Assembly: GCF_001263795.1 (NCBI RefSeq)
Contig: NZ_LHUR01000020.1
Span: 1 to 48,553, forward strand
Length of the DNA: 48,553 bases
Reading direction: 5' to 3'
Source: Clostridium homopropionicum DSM 5847
GTDB lineage: Bacteria; Bacillota; Clostridia; Clostridiales; Clostridiaceae
A program made the translations under genes and the position numbers. Shown here in pieces: positions 34,863 to 44,089 of the stretch. The notes below the pieces were generated by a model. The model was not told the DNA's origin, did not search any database, and saw only the letters and a list, made by a program, of their open reading frames with translations. Every line of letters starts with the position of its first letter. Position 1 is the stretch's first letter.

Positions 34863-35551
34863 TGGTGAAAGATGTATCCGTAAATTACGGGGAAAGTAGA
34901 GTAGTACACGATGTCTCATTTAATGTTCTCCCAACAGAAAAGATGGTTATTTTAGGGCGAAATGGTGTTGGAAAAACAACATTATTAAAGAGTATGGTGG
35001 GCTTATTGCCAATGCAAAAAGGTTCAATAGAACTGAACCACAATAATTTAACAAAATTAAAAACCTATGAACGATCATGTAATGGACTTGCTTATGTTCC
35101 TCAAGGAAGAGAGATTATTCCTAATTTAACAGTAAAGGAAAATTTAGAGCTAGGGGCCCTTGCACACACTAAAGAGATTAAAGAGAGAATGGAAGAAATA
35201 TTTGATTACTTTCCTATTTTACCAGAGCACTTAAATAGGAAAGGAGGAGTTTTATCAGGTGGACAACAACAACAATTAGCCCTAGCAAGAGCATTAATGA
35301 GTAAGCCTAAAGCATTAATATTAGATGAGCCTACTGAAGGAATTCAGCCTAATGTTGTAGATGAAATAGCAAATATTTTAATAAGGCTTCATAAAAAAAT
35401 GTGTATACCAATGATTATTGTAGAGCAAAACTTGAAGTTTGCTAAAAAGCTCTCAGACACATTTATGGTAATGCAAAAGGGTACAGTTGTAGCTAGTGGA
35501 AAGACAAGTCAATTAACAGATGACATAATTGAAAAATACCTGACAATTTAA
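34856..35551 (+). CDS. ABC transporter ATPase, UrtE/LivF type
   Basis: This 231-residue ATPase has Walker A GRNGVGKTT, VPQGREIIPNLTVKENL, signature LSGGQQQQLALARAL and Walker B LILDEPTEGIQPN. The DEPTEGIQPN form is typical of UrtE. It overlaps the UrtD gene by 7 bp and is the last gene before a terminator. Confidence 0.9.
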   Translation: MLMVKDVSVNYGESRVVHDVSFNVLPTEKMVILGRNGVGKTTLLKSMVGLLPMQKGSIELNHNNLTKLKTYERSCNGLAYVPQGREIIPNLTVKENLELGALAHTKEIKERMEEIFDYFPILPEHLNRKGGVLSGGQQQQLALARALMSKPKALILDEPTEGIQPNVVDEIANILIRLHKKMCIPMIIVEQNLKFAKKLSDTFMVMQKGTVVASGKTSQLTDDIIEKYLTI

Positions 35552-35597
35552 TTTGTTAAAGGAAAGTTATATGTTTTTATGCAGAATAAGAGGAAAG

Positions 35598-35646
35598 GCC
35601 CACAGCAAATATTTAAATATTATGCTGAAAGGCTTTTTTCATTTTT
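35598..35646 (+). terminator. terminator of the urt operon
   Basis: GCC/GGC, CAGCA/TGCTG and AATATT/AATATT form a long interrupted hairpin followed by six T. It separates the importer operon from the dehydrogenase control region. Confidence 0.65.
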
Positions 35647-35668
35647 GTCTTAAATAACTTTTATGTTA

Positions 35669-35850
35669 GAGTGAACAAATATCAATATAAATAATTGTGC
35701 CAAATGGACATATGAAACTATATGATAATATGATAAATTATATACAATATATTTGATAAATTAATAATATATACTATAATTATTTGATAATTTATCAATG
35801 AATATAATTAAACATAAGAAGGTGAAACATATGTCTATTTTCGTTTTTAA
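35669..35850 (+). promoter_or_regulatory. control region R2 upstream of the alcohol dehydrogenase gene
   Basis: This region aligns with R1 (30634-30810) along its whole length, including the inverted arms AAATGGACATATG (35702) and CATATGTCTATTT (35828); the second arm contains the start codon. Two promoter candidates are visible: TTGATA, 16 bases, TATAAT (35753-35780), and the R1-conserved TTATTT, 17 bases, TATAAT (-10 at 35803-35808). The latter has the perfect dyad TTGATAA-T-TTATCAA in its spacer, a likely operator. Confidence 0.7.
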
Positions 35851-36979
35851 AGCTCCAAATAAAATAATTTATGGGCTAGGAAGCATAAAGAATGTTGGAG
35901 AGGAAACGGCTAAGTATGGTAAAAAAGCTTTAATAGTAACAGGGAGAAGTTCTACAAAAAAAAGCGGTGCCTTAGATAAGGTTTTAAATAGCTTAAAGGA
36001 AAACAAGGTAGAAACAATTGTATTTGATCAGGTTGAATCGGATCCAAGTGTAGATACAGTTGAAGCTGGAACAAAGGTAGCTAAAGAGCAAGCGATAGAT
36101 GTAATTATAGCTTTAGGAGGAGGAAGTCCTCTTGATGCAGCAAAAGCTATAAGCATAATGCTTACAAATCCAGGAAAGCTTATTGATTATGAAAATAAAG
36201 CCCCTGAAATTGAGGGAATTCCTGTAATAGCTGTACCAACTACAGCAGGTACAGGCAGTGAAGTAACCAGGTTTTCAGTAATAACTGATACAAAAAGGAA
36301 GATAAAAATGCTATTAGCAGGGGATACTTTAATTCCTAAAGTAGCAATTTTAGATGCAGAGCTGACTATTACTATGCCTAAAGATGTAACTGCTGCTACT
36401 GGAATGGATGCACTTACCCATGCAATTGAGGCATACATATCTAAAGTCTCTCAGCCAGCTTCAAATTTGTATGCTCTTTCAGCTATAAAAATAATAAGCT
36501 CAAATATTATAAAAGCAGTTAATAATGGAGATAACCTTGAAGCTAGAGAAAATATGTTATTTGGGCAGATGCAAGCAGGACTTGCTTTTAGCAATGCTTC
36601 TGTAGCATTAGTGCATGCTATGTCAAGGCCACTTGGTGCATTCTTTAAGATACCTCATGGAATGGCAAATGCAATACTTCTTCCAAAGGTGATGGAATAT
36701 AATAGAGCATCTGTGCCAGAGAAGTTTAAAGATATAGCAGAAGCTATGGGAGAAAATACAAGTAATTTATCTCTAAGAGAAGCAAGTAAGTTAGCAGTTA
36801 AAGCTATTAAGAATATATATGATGAAACGGGTTTACCTAAAACCTTAGGAGAAGTTGGCGTCACGGAGGATAGTATTGAAACTTTGGCAAAGGATGCTTT
36901 TAAGAGTGGAAGCACCTTATTAAATCCTACAAAAGCTTCAATTCACGATATTATCAAAATTTATAAAGATATATATTAA
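35831..36979 (+). CDS. iron-containing alcohol dehydrogenase, candidate malonate semialdehyde reductase
   Basis: The 382-residue group III (Fe-dependent) dehydrogenase has GGGSPLDAAKAI (about 98-109, NAD(P) binding), PTTAGTGSEVTRFSVIT, DALTHAIEAYIS and HAMSRPLGAFFKIPHGMANA, with the Asp/His iron ligands in the last two. It precedes a class III aminotransferase and pyrimidine-breakdown genes, so it may reduce malonate semialdehyde to 3-hydroxypropionate (inference). An upstream ATG (35798) would add 11 residues, but MSIFVFKAPNK with AAGGTG at good spacing is the usual start. Confidence 0.9.
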   Translation: MSIFVFKAPNKIIYGLGSIKNVGEETAKYGKKALIVTGRSSTKKSGALDKVLNSLKENKVETIVFDQVESDPSVDTVEAGTKVAKEQAIDVIIALGGGSPLDAAKAISIMLTNPGKLIDYENKAPEIEGIPVIAVPTTAGTGSEVTRFSVITDTKRKIKMLLAGDTLIPKVAILDAELTITMPKDVTAATGMDALTHAIEAYISKVSQPASNLYALSAIKIISSNIIKAVNNGDNLEARENMLFGQMQAGLAFSNASVALVHAMSRPLGAFFKIPHGMANAILLPKVMEYNRASVPEKFKDIAEAMGENTSNLSLREASKLAVKAIKNIYDETGLPKTLGEVGVTEDSIETLAKDAFKSGSTLLNPTKASIHDIIKIYKDIY

Positions 36980-37024
36980 AACACTTGTATAGATTTTAAG
37001 TACATTAAAGAGGGGGAAGAAATA

Positions 37025-38365
37025 ATGAAAGCTTATTCTTTAACAGAGGAAAACATAAAAGATTATGATAAAAAATACAATTTACATTCTTGGTCTAGCC
37101 AAGGGAATTTAAATCCATTAGTAGTTACAAAGGCAGAAGGTATATATTTTTGGGATTTTCAAGGAAATAAATATTTCGATATGTCTTCTCAATTAGTAAA
37201 TTCTAATATTGGACATGGAAACAAGAAAGTAATTGAGGCAATTAAACAGCAAGCGGATAGATTAACTTATACAGCTCCAAGTTACGCAGTGGATGTAAGG
37301 TCAGAGCTTGCTAAAAGAATAATAGAGTTAGCACCTGATAATATGGGAAAAGTATTTTTTACCTTAGGAGGTGCAGATGCTAATGAAAATGCCATTAAGA
37401 TGGCTAGGATGTATACTGGAAGGCAAAAGATTTTTTCAAGATATCGTTCTTATCATGGTTCAACCATGGGAGCTGGGAACTTAACTGGTGAGCCAAGAAG
37501 ATATGCTAGTGAACCAGGGATTCCGGGCTTTATCAAGTTCTTTGATCCTTACATATATAGAGCTGGAATTGAGTTTGAAAGTGAAGAAGCAGCTTCTAAG
37601 TTCTATGTAGACAAGCTAAGAGAGCAAGTTATTTATGAAGGACCAGAAAATGTAGCTGCAATAGTTATGGAAAGTATAACAGGAAGTAATGGAGTAATTA
37701 TTCCACCTAAGGGATATATGAAAGGTGTTAGGGCAATTTGTGATGAGTTTGGAATAATTATGATTTGTGATGAAGTTATGGCTGGCTTTGGCAGAACAGG
37801 AGAATACTTTGCTATAAATAATTTTGGAGTAAAGCCAGATATTATATCCTTTGCAAAAGGTATTACCTGTGGTTACATTCCACTAGGAGGAGTCATTGTT
37901 GATAAGAAGATTGCTGATTATTTTGATGATAAAACTCTTATGTGCGGTTTAACCTATAGTGGTCACCCAATGGCATGTGCAGCAGGTTGTGCAACCTTAG
38001 ATGTTTACGAAGAAGAAGGTCTTCTAGAAAATGCAAAAGCTATGGGAAAGATTTTGGGTGAAGAACTAGAAAAATTAAAAGCTAAGCATCCATCTGTAGG
38101 AGATGTAAGATATATTGGGTTATTTTCAGCTATAGAACTTGTAAAAGATAAAGAAACAAGAGAACCATTGGTATCATATGGAAAAGATCCAGGTAAAGTG
38201 ATGGGTACAATAATAGGTTTACTTAAAAATAAAGGCTTTTCAACTTATTCACATGAAAACATGATAATTGTAGCTCCACCACTTATCATAAAGGAAGAAG
38301 AGCTAAAGGAAGCTTTAGGAATTATGGATGAAGTATTAGATTATGTAGATAAATTAATTGCATAG
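37025..38365 (+). CDS. class III PLP aminotransferase, candidate beta-alanine transaminase
   Basis: The 446-residue fold-type I aminotransferase has FFTLGGADANENAIKMAR (about 113-130), RYRSYHGSTMGAGNLTGEPRR, IICDEVMAGFGRTG and the PLP lysine K278 in FAKGITCGYIPLGG. The overall sequence resembles omega-amino acid and taurine/beta-alanine:pyruvate transaminases. With dihydropyrimidine genes downstream, the likely amino donor is beta-alanine or beta-aminoisobutyrate (inference). It lies 45 bp after the dehydrogenase gene with an AGAGGGGGA site. Confidence 0.88.
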   Translation: MKAYSLTEENIKDYDKKYNLHSWSSQGNLNPLVVTKAEGIYFWDFQGNKYFDMSSQLVNSNIGHGNKKVIEAIKQQADRLTYTAPSYAVDVRSELAKRIIELAPDNMGKVFFTLGGADANENAIKMARMYTGRQKIFSRYRSYHGSTMGAGNLTGEPRRYASEPGIPGFIKFFDPYIYRAGIEFESEEAASKFYVDKLREQVIYEGPENVAAIVMESITGSNGVIIPPKGYMKGVRAICDEFGIIMICDEVMAGFGRTGEYFAINNFGVKPDIISFAKGITCGYIPLGGVIVDKKIADYFDDKTLMCGLTYSGHPMACAAGCATLDVYEEEGLLENAKAMGKILGEELEKLKAKHPSVGDVRYIGLFSAIELVKDKETREPLVSYGKDPGKVMGTIIGLLKNKGFSTYSHENMIIVAPPLIIKEEELKEALGIMDEVLDYVDKLIA

Positions 38366-38387
38366 ATCAAAACTTTAAGGAAAGAAG

Positions 38388-39707
38388 ATGATTATATTGG
38401 TTGAGAATATTGAAAACATTGAAAAGATAGTTAAATATATAAAACCGAAAATGATTGAATTTGCAAGAAAATTAATACAATGCCCTTCCTTATCAGGAGA
38501 AGAAAAGGATGTAGCAGATATTTATATGGCCGAAATGAAGGAACTTGGATATGACGAAGTTTTTAGGGATGAGTGGGGCAATGTAATTGGAATAGTAAAT
38601 GGTACAGAACCAGGACCTACAATCATGTACAACGCCCATTTAGATCATGTTGATCCAGGGGATTATAGTGAGTGGGAAGGCTATGATCCCTATGGAGCAG
38701 CTATTGATATAGTGGAAATGGAGAATCAAGACAGAACAGGCCTTGAAATGGCAGAGGTTATTCACGGAAGAGCCGCAGCAGATGTCAAAGGAGGGGGAGC
38801 CTGCCAAGTATATTCAGGGTTTATACTTTTAAAGCTTAGAGATATGGGATATAAGATGAAGGGTAAATTCATGTTCACAGGAGTAGTTCTTGAGGAACCA
38901 GCTGAACAGCTAGGAATGATAAAGCTTATTGACGAGACCTTACCTAGTCGTGGAATAGACTACGATGGAGTTGTATCCTGTGAAGCCACAAGTCTTAAAT
39001 TATATTTAGGACATAGGGGAAGAGTTGAACTTAAAGTAACTATTTCAGGAGTTACCTCTCATGGAAGTGCTCCTTGGCTTGGAATAAATGCAGTAAATAA
39101 AGCCACTAAATTTATTGATAAAGTAGAAAAATATCTTGCAGAAAATTATTCAGAGGATAGGGATTTAGGCAAATCAAGTATCGCTCTTACAATAATAAAC
39201 TGTACGCCAGGAGCCTTATGCATTGTGCCAGATAGATGCAATATAACTTATGATAGGAGATTTGTTCCTGGGGAAACAGCAGAAAGTTGCCTCTTAGAAA
39301 TTCAAAATATTATAGATGAAATTTCAAAGGAAGACAAAGACTTTAGAGCTACAGTAGAAATTGCCGCAGTACCTAGAATCTCATATACAGGAAAAACAGC
39401 TACAATTCCTAATGTAAAAGAGGCTTGGAAAATAGATAAGGAGCATGAATTTGTAAAAGCAGCAGCTAAAGCTATAGATAAATCAGGACAACCTGTTAAA
39501 TATGGTTATTGGGATTTTGGTACAGACCTTTCAGTTATTTGTGGAAGAGATAAAAAGCCAGCTATAGGATATTCACCAATGCAGGAGTTTTACTGCCATA
39601 GGCCTGTAGACAAAGTTAGAACAGACTATATGGAAAAAGCCGTTCTTGGTAATACTTGCATTTACTTAGAATTAAGCAAATTGCCAAAAGAAGCTTTTAA
39701 ACTTTAA
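38388..39707 (+). CDS. M20 family metallohydrolase, YgeY-like (1)
   Basis: The 439-residue dinuclear zinc hydrolase has metal-site motifs NAHLDHVDPG (about 82-91), HGRAAADVKGGG, GVVLEEPAE and a C-terminal YCHRPVDKVR. It matches the YgeY group, which occurs next to hydantoinase-like enzymes in purine/pyrimidine gene clusters. A role as N-carbamoyl-beta-amino acid (ureidopropionate) amidohydrolase is plausible here but inferred. It lies 22 bp after the aminotransferase and is followed by a close paralogue. Confidence 0.87.
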   Translation: MIILVENIENIEKIVKYIKPKMIEFARKLIQCPSLSGEEKDVADIYMAEMKELGYDEVFRDEWGNVIGIVNGTEPGPTIMYNAHLDHVDPGDYSEWEGYDPYGAAIDIVEMENQDRTGLEMAEVIHGRAAADVKGGGACQVYSGFILLKLRDMGYKMKGKFMFTGVVLEEPAEQLGMIKLIDETLPSRGIDYDGVVSCEATSLKLYLGHRGRVELKVTISGVTSHGSAPWLGINAVNKATKFIDKVEKYLAENYSEDRDLGKSSIALTIINCTPGALCIVPDRCNITYDRRFVPGETAESCLLEIQNIIDEISKEDKDFRATVEIAAVPRISYTGKTATIPNVKEAWKIDKEHEFVKAAAKAIDKSGQPVKYGYWDFGTDLSVICGRDKKPAIGYSPMQEFYCHRPVDKVRTDYMEKAVLGNTCIYLELSKLPKEAFKL

Positions 39708-39728
39708 TAATTGAAAGAAGGTTTTATT

Positions 39729-41048
39729 ATGAAGAATATTTTTGAAGAATTAAAAGAGATAAAGGAAGAATTTAAAACACAAGTTATTGAATTTGCTCAA
39801 AAGCTAATTCAAACTCCAAGTATAAGCGGAACTGAAAAGGAAATTGCAGATATTTACTTAAGCGAAATGGAAAAACTAGGTTATGATGAAGTATTTAGAG
39901 ATGATATGGGTAACGTAGTTGGAATAATCAATGGAACTGAGGAAGGACCTGCAATAATGTATAACTCTCATATGGATCATGTTAGCCCAGGAGATGTGAA
40001 TAATTGGGAAGGTTATGATCCTTATGGCGGAAAAATCGATATATGCTTAGTGGACAATCAAGATAAAACGGTTAAAGAGTTAGCAGAATGCATACATGGA
40101 AGGGCTGCTTCAGATGTTAAAGGAGGAGCAGCAGCTCAAATATATGCAGGGGCTGCACTTGTAAAGCTTAGAGAAAAAGGCTTTAAGTTTAAAGGAAGAT
40201 TTATATTTACAGGTGTTGTTCAAGAGGAACCGGCTGAAATGGTAGGAATGCTTCATTTAGTGGATAAGACTTTTAAAGAAAAAGGTATAACCTATGATGC
40301 AATGGTTTCTTCAGAAGCCTCTTCCTTAAAGCTGTACTGTGGACATAGAGGAAGGGTAGAGTTTTTAGCCACAGTTTATGGAAGAACCTCTCATGGAAGT
40401 GCTCCTTGGCTTGGAATAAATGCTATATATAAATCTATTCCTCTTATTAATAAAATTAAGGATGAACTTTATCCTTCTCTTCAAAAAGACAATGAATTAG
40501 GACAAGCATCTATTTCCTTAAATATAATCGAATGTTCTCCAGGAGCTTTATCAATAGTACCTGACAAGTGTATGCTTTCCATTGATAGACGTACAATTCC
40601 AGGGGAAAATGCAGAAATTGCAAAGGAACAAATTGAAAAAATTATTAAGGAGCTTTCAGAGAAAGATCCAGAGTTTAAAGCAGATATAAAGGTTAAGAGT
40701 GCTCTTGAAAAATCATATACAGGAATAGAGTACAAGGTTCCGAAGGATATGGCTCCATGGAAAATAGGTGTTGAACATTCATTTGTAAAGGCAGCAGCAG
40801 AAGCATTGGAGACAGTAGGTCAGCCTGTAAAATACGGCTACTGGGATTTTGGAACAGATGCTAGTAAGACAGCTGGAATAGATAGAAAGCCAAGTATAGG
40901 ATATTCTCCTATGCAAGAGCAATATGCACATACACCTTATGATAAAGTCAGAACAGATTATATAGTTAAAGCAGTAGAAGGAAATGCTGCCATATTCCTT
41001 AAGGTGGTAGAGGGAAATGATAAAACCTTTGAATTATTAGAATGGTAA
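39729..41048 (+). CDS. M20 family metallohydrolase, YgeY-like (2)
   Basis: This 439-residue tandem paralogue of the preceding gene is closely similar along its length, for example GYDEVFRDDMGNVVGIINGT against GYDEVFRDEWGNVIGIVNGT. Metal-site motifs are NSHMDHVSPG, HGRAASDVKGG, GVVQEEPAE and YAHTPYDKVR. An in-frame TTG at 39711 exists, but the ATG at 39729 with GAAGG upstream aligns with the family start. The two copies may handle different carbamoyl amino acids, for example from uracil and thymine (inference). Confidence 0.87.
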   Translation: MKNIFEELKEIKEEFKTQVIEFAQKLIQTPSISGTEKEIADIYLSEMEKLGYDEVFRDDMGNVVGIINGTEEGPAIMYNSHMDHVSPGDVNNWEGYDPYGGKIDICLVDNQDKTVKELAECIHGRAASDVKGGAAAQIYAGAALVKLREKGFKFKGRFIFTGVVQEEPAEMVGMLHLVDKTFKEKGITYDAMVSSEASSLKLYCGHRGRVEFLATVYGRTSHGSAPWLGINAIYKSIPLINKIKDELYPSLQKDNELGQASISLNIIECSPGALSIVPDKCMLSIDRRTIPGENAEIAKEQIEKIIKELSEKDPEFKADIKVKSALEKSYTGIEYKVPKDMAPWKIGVEHSFVKAAAEALETVGQPVKYGYWDFGTDASKTAGIDRKPSIGYSPMQEQYAHTPYDKVRTDYIVKAVEGNAAIFLKVVEGNDKTFELLEW

Positions 41049-41084
41049 AAGCTAAGAGGTAGGTAAATTTTGGGAGGTAATTAT

Positions 41085-42452
41085 ATGGATTTAATAATTA
41101 AGAACGGTACGATAATTTCTCCAGTGGCAACATATAGAGCTGATATTGCGGTAACTGACGGAAAAATAACTGCCATTGGTAGAAATTTTCCGGAAGAAGG
41201 AGCTATTGTAATAGATGCTGGAAATAAATTAGTTTTACCGGGAGCTATTGATGCTCATACTCACTTGGCAATGCCCTTTGGAGGTACTATATCAGCAGAT
41301 AGCTATATGTCAGGAACAAGAGCTGCGGCATGTGGTGGTGTAACAACAGTTTTTGACTATCCCTTACAGAAAAAAGGTATGAAAATTCTTGATTTAATTA
41401 ATGATAAAAAAGCCATCTGCGAAAAAGAGGCCTGCATAGATTATGCATTTCACTGCTGCATCACAGATTTAAACGGTGGTGAAATATTAGATGAGATGGA
41501 AAAAGCAGTAGAGGAAGGTATTACTAGCTTCAAATGTTTTTTCGTTTATAAAAAAGAAGGCATGATGGTGGATGATGGTACTTTTGCAAAACTATTAATA
41601 AAGGCAAAAGAAATTGGAGCAATGATTAATATTCATGCTGAAAATCCAGATTTAATCGATTTGAACATTGAAAAATTTATGAAAGAAGGAAAGACCTCTC
41701 CTTGGTATCACTATTTAAGTCGTCCGGAATTTGTAGAAGCAGAGGCAGATAAAAGAGCTGTACACTGGGCGAAAAACCTTCAATCACCTCTTTATATAGT
41801 ACACATGGCAGATAAGGAAGGTTTGGAAGCCGCAATAGATGCAAAAAAAGAAGGTCATGAAATTTATATAGAAACTTGCCCTCAATATTTGGAGTTTACC
41901 TGTGATGTGTATAAACGAGAAGATGGCAGAAATTTTGTATGTTCCCCACCTATGAAGGGACAAGAAAGTCAAGATGCTTTATGGAATGCAATTAAAACTG
42001 GCGGGATTGATACTATAGCTACAGATCACTGTCCATTCCAAAGCTATGAAAAGGATTGGGGAAAAGATGATTTTACAAAGATACCAAATGGCTGTGCAGG
42101 TATCGAAAACATGTATCCATACATGTTGTCAGCAGCTAATGAAGGAAAGATTACTTTTAATAAAGTTGTAGAGCTTTGTTGTACTAATTCAGCAAAAATC
42201 TTTGGTTGTACAGAAAAAGGATCTCTAACTGTTGGTAAGGATGCAGACATTGTAATTTATGATCCTAATAAGGAGTTTACAATTTCCGTAGATAACATGC
42301 ACTCAGATTATGATCATACTATTTGGGAAGGAAAGAAGTTATCTGGCTACCCTGTTATGACCTTTTCAAGAGGCAAATTAGTGTATAAAGATGGAAAATT
42401 CCTTGGTGAACCAGGCTGGGGAAAGTTCGTAAAACGAGTTGGGAGAAATTAA
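41085..42452 (+). CDS. dihydropyrimidinase / D-hydantoinase
   Basis: The 455-residue amidohydrolase has DAHTHLAMPFGG (about 57-68, metal His pair), carboxylated lysine K150 in TSFKCFFVYK, NIHAEN, YIVHMAD, and ATDHCPF with the catalytic Asp. Numbering and motifs match dihydropyrimidinases, which open dihydrouracil or hydantoin to the N-carbamoyl amino acid. The ATG at 41085 was chosen because GGGAGGT lies eight bases upstream; the earlier TTG would place the start on the ribosome site. It lies between the M20 pair and the dihydropyrimidine dehydrogenase. Confidence 0.92.
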   Translation: MDLIIKNGTIISPVATYRADIAVTDGKITAIGRNFPEEGAIVIDAGNKLVLPGAIDAHTHLAMPFGGTISADSYMSGTRAAACGGVTTVFDYPLQKKGMKILDLINDKKAICEKEACIDYAFHCCITDLNGGEILDEMEKAVEEGITSFKCFFVYKKEGMMVDDGTFAKLLIKAKEIGAMINIHAENPDLIDLNIEKFMKEGKTSPWYHYLSRPEFVEAEADKRAVHWAKNLQSPLYIVHMADKEGLEAAIDAKKEGHEIYIETCPQYLEFTCDVYKREDGRNFVCSPPMKGQESQDALWNAIKTGGIDTIATDHCPFQSYEKDWGKDDFTKIPNGCAGIENMYPYMLSAANEGKITFNKVVELCCTNSAKIFGCTEKGSLTVGKDADIVIYDPNKEFTISVDNMHSDYDHTIWEGKKLSGYPVMTFSRGKLVYKDGKFLGEPGWGKFVKRVGRN

Positions 42453-42492
42453 AAATAACCCAAAATTAAATATATAGTCAGGAGGATGCGGC

Positions 42493-44016
42493 ATGTTGGA
42501 AAGAGCATTAAATAAAATTTCAGCTAAAAGTGAATCAGATGGTTGCCTGCTTTGTTACAATGCCCCTTGCACAGAAACATGTCCAAATGGATTAGATCCT
42601 GCTAAAGTAATTCGCTCTATCCGTTTTGAGAATATTAGTGGGGCAGAGAATTATGCAAAAGGTAGTGAACTATGTAAGATCTGTAAAGAGAAAAGCTGTA
42701 TAAAAGCATGCTTAAAAGATAAAATAGATAAACCTGTTGAAATTTCAAAGCTTATGGAATATGCAGGTAATTTAAATAAAGAAAATAGAAGTAAAAAGAA
42801 GATAGGCTTAAATACTACATTTTGTGGGTTACCTTGCGAGAATCCGTTCTTCCTATCATCTTCTGTAGTAGCCAGCAATTATGACATGGTTGCAAAAGCC
42901 TTTGAAATGGGCTGGGCTGGGGTAGCATTTAAGACTATAGGCACTTTTGTTCCAGAAGAAGTTTCACCAAGGTTTGCAACTATTCGTAAAGAAGGGAATT
43001 CCTTTATTGGTTTTAAAAATATTGAACAAATTTCGGATCATACATTAGAAGAAAATTTAGAGTATTTAAGACGATTAAAGAGGGATTATCCAACAAAAAT
43101 TATAATAGCTTCTATCCTAGGACAGAATGAAGAAGAATGGACTTATTTAGCAGAGAAAATGACAGAGGCAGGTGCTGATATAATTGAGTGCAATTTTTCT
43201 TGTCCTCACATGACAGGTGAAGGCTTAGGCTCTGATGTAGGACAAAATCCTGAATTAGTTGCACTATATACAGCAGCCACAAGAAAAGGGACACATCTTC
43301 CTATTTTAGCTAAGATGACACCTAACATAGGGAATATGGAGGTTCCTGCTATAGCAGCAATGAAGTCAGGTGCTACTGGTATAGCTGCAATCAATACTAT
43401 AAAGAGTATCATGAATATAAATTTAGATGATTTTACTTCAGAACCTCAGGTAGATGGAAAATCCTGTGTTGGAGGGTACTCTGGTAAAACAGTAAAACCA
43501 ATAGCATTACGTTTTATCCATGACATGAAAAAACACCCTTACTTGAAGGAGACACCAATCAGTGGAATGGGGGGAATAGAAACCTGGCGTGATGCTGCAG
43601 AATTTTTAGCTTTAGGGTGTACAAATCTACAGGTAACAACATCAATAATGCAATATGGCTATCGTATTATTGAAGATTTGATAGATGGACTTTCTTCATA
43701 TCTAGGGGAAAGAGGTTTCAGTTCAGTTGAAGAAATGGTGGGAATGGCACTACCAAATTTAGTGCCAGCAGATCATCTAAATAGGCATTCAATATCTTAC
43801 CCTAATATAAATAGAGATGAATGTGTTGGATGCGGTAGATGTTACCTATCCTGTTATGATGGTGGTCATCAAGCAATAGAAATGGACGAAGCAAGTGGCA
43901 AACCAAAACTTTTAGCAAAAAAATGTGTAGGGTGTCACCTTTGTATGGTTGTATGTCCAGTAGGTGCAATTTCTGCTAGTAAAAGAGTAGATATTTCTCA
44001 AATAAATAAAAATTAA
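42493..44016 (+). CDS. preA: dihydropyrimidine dehydrogenase, PreA-type with extra N-terminal Fe-S domain
   Basis: Residues 1-100 of 507 carry two CX2CX4CX3C motifs (C18, C21, C26, C30 and C61, C64, C69, C73), like the N-terminal Fe-S domain of DPD/PreT. An FMN barrel follows with NFSCPHM (C237 aligns with the catalytic Cys of mammalian DPD), INTIKSI and [11 protein letters not shown]. Two C-terminal 4Fe-4S motifs follow ([22 protein letters not shown]). The FAD and NADPH domains of full DPD are absent. It should reduce uracil or thymine, with electrons from an unidentified donor. Confidence 0.9.
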   Translation: MLERALNKISAKSESDGCLLCYNAPCTETCPNGLDPAKVIRSIRFENISGAENYAKGSELCKICKEKSCIKACLKDKIDKPVEISKLMEYAGNLNKENRSKKKIGLNTTFCGLPCENPFFLSSSVVASNYDMVAKAFEMGWAGVAFKTIGTFVPEEVSPRFATIRKEGNSFIGFKNIEQISDHTLEENLEYLRRLKRDYPTKIIIASILGQNEEEWTYLAEKMTEAGADIIECNFSCPHMTGEGLGSDVGQNPELVALYTAATRKGTHLPILAKMTPNIGNMEVPAIAAMKSGATGIAAINTIKSIMNINLDDFTSEPQVDGKSCVGGYSGKTVKPIALRFIHDMKKHPYLKETPISGMGGIETWRDAAEFLALGCTNLQVTTSIMQYGYRIIEDLIDGLSSYLGERGFSSVEEMVGMALPNLVPADHLNRHSISYPNINRDECVGCGRCYLSCYDGGHQAIEMDEASGKPKLLAKKCVGCHLCMVVCPVGAISASKRVDISQINKN

Positions 44017-44089
44017 TAACTTGTAATAATTTAATCTGCAAGATTGTGGGGGACACTTAATACTGCATCTTGCGTTAGGAGGTTTGTTT

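Noticed and set aside
35798-35830. Earlier start for the alcohol dehydrogenase gene
   Set aside because: The added residues (MNIIKHKKVKH) are encoded inside the control region shared with R1 and lack a ribosome site, while the ATG at 35831 has one and gives the family N-terminus.
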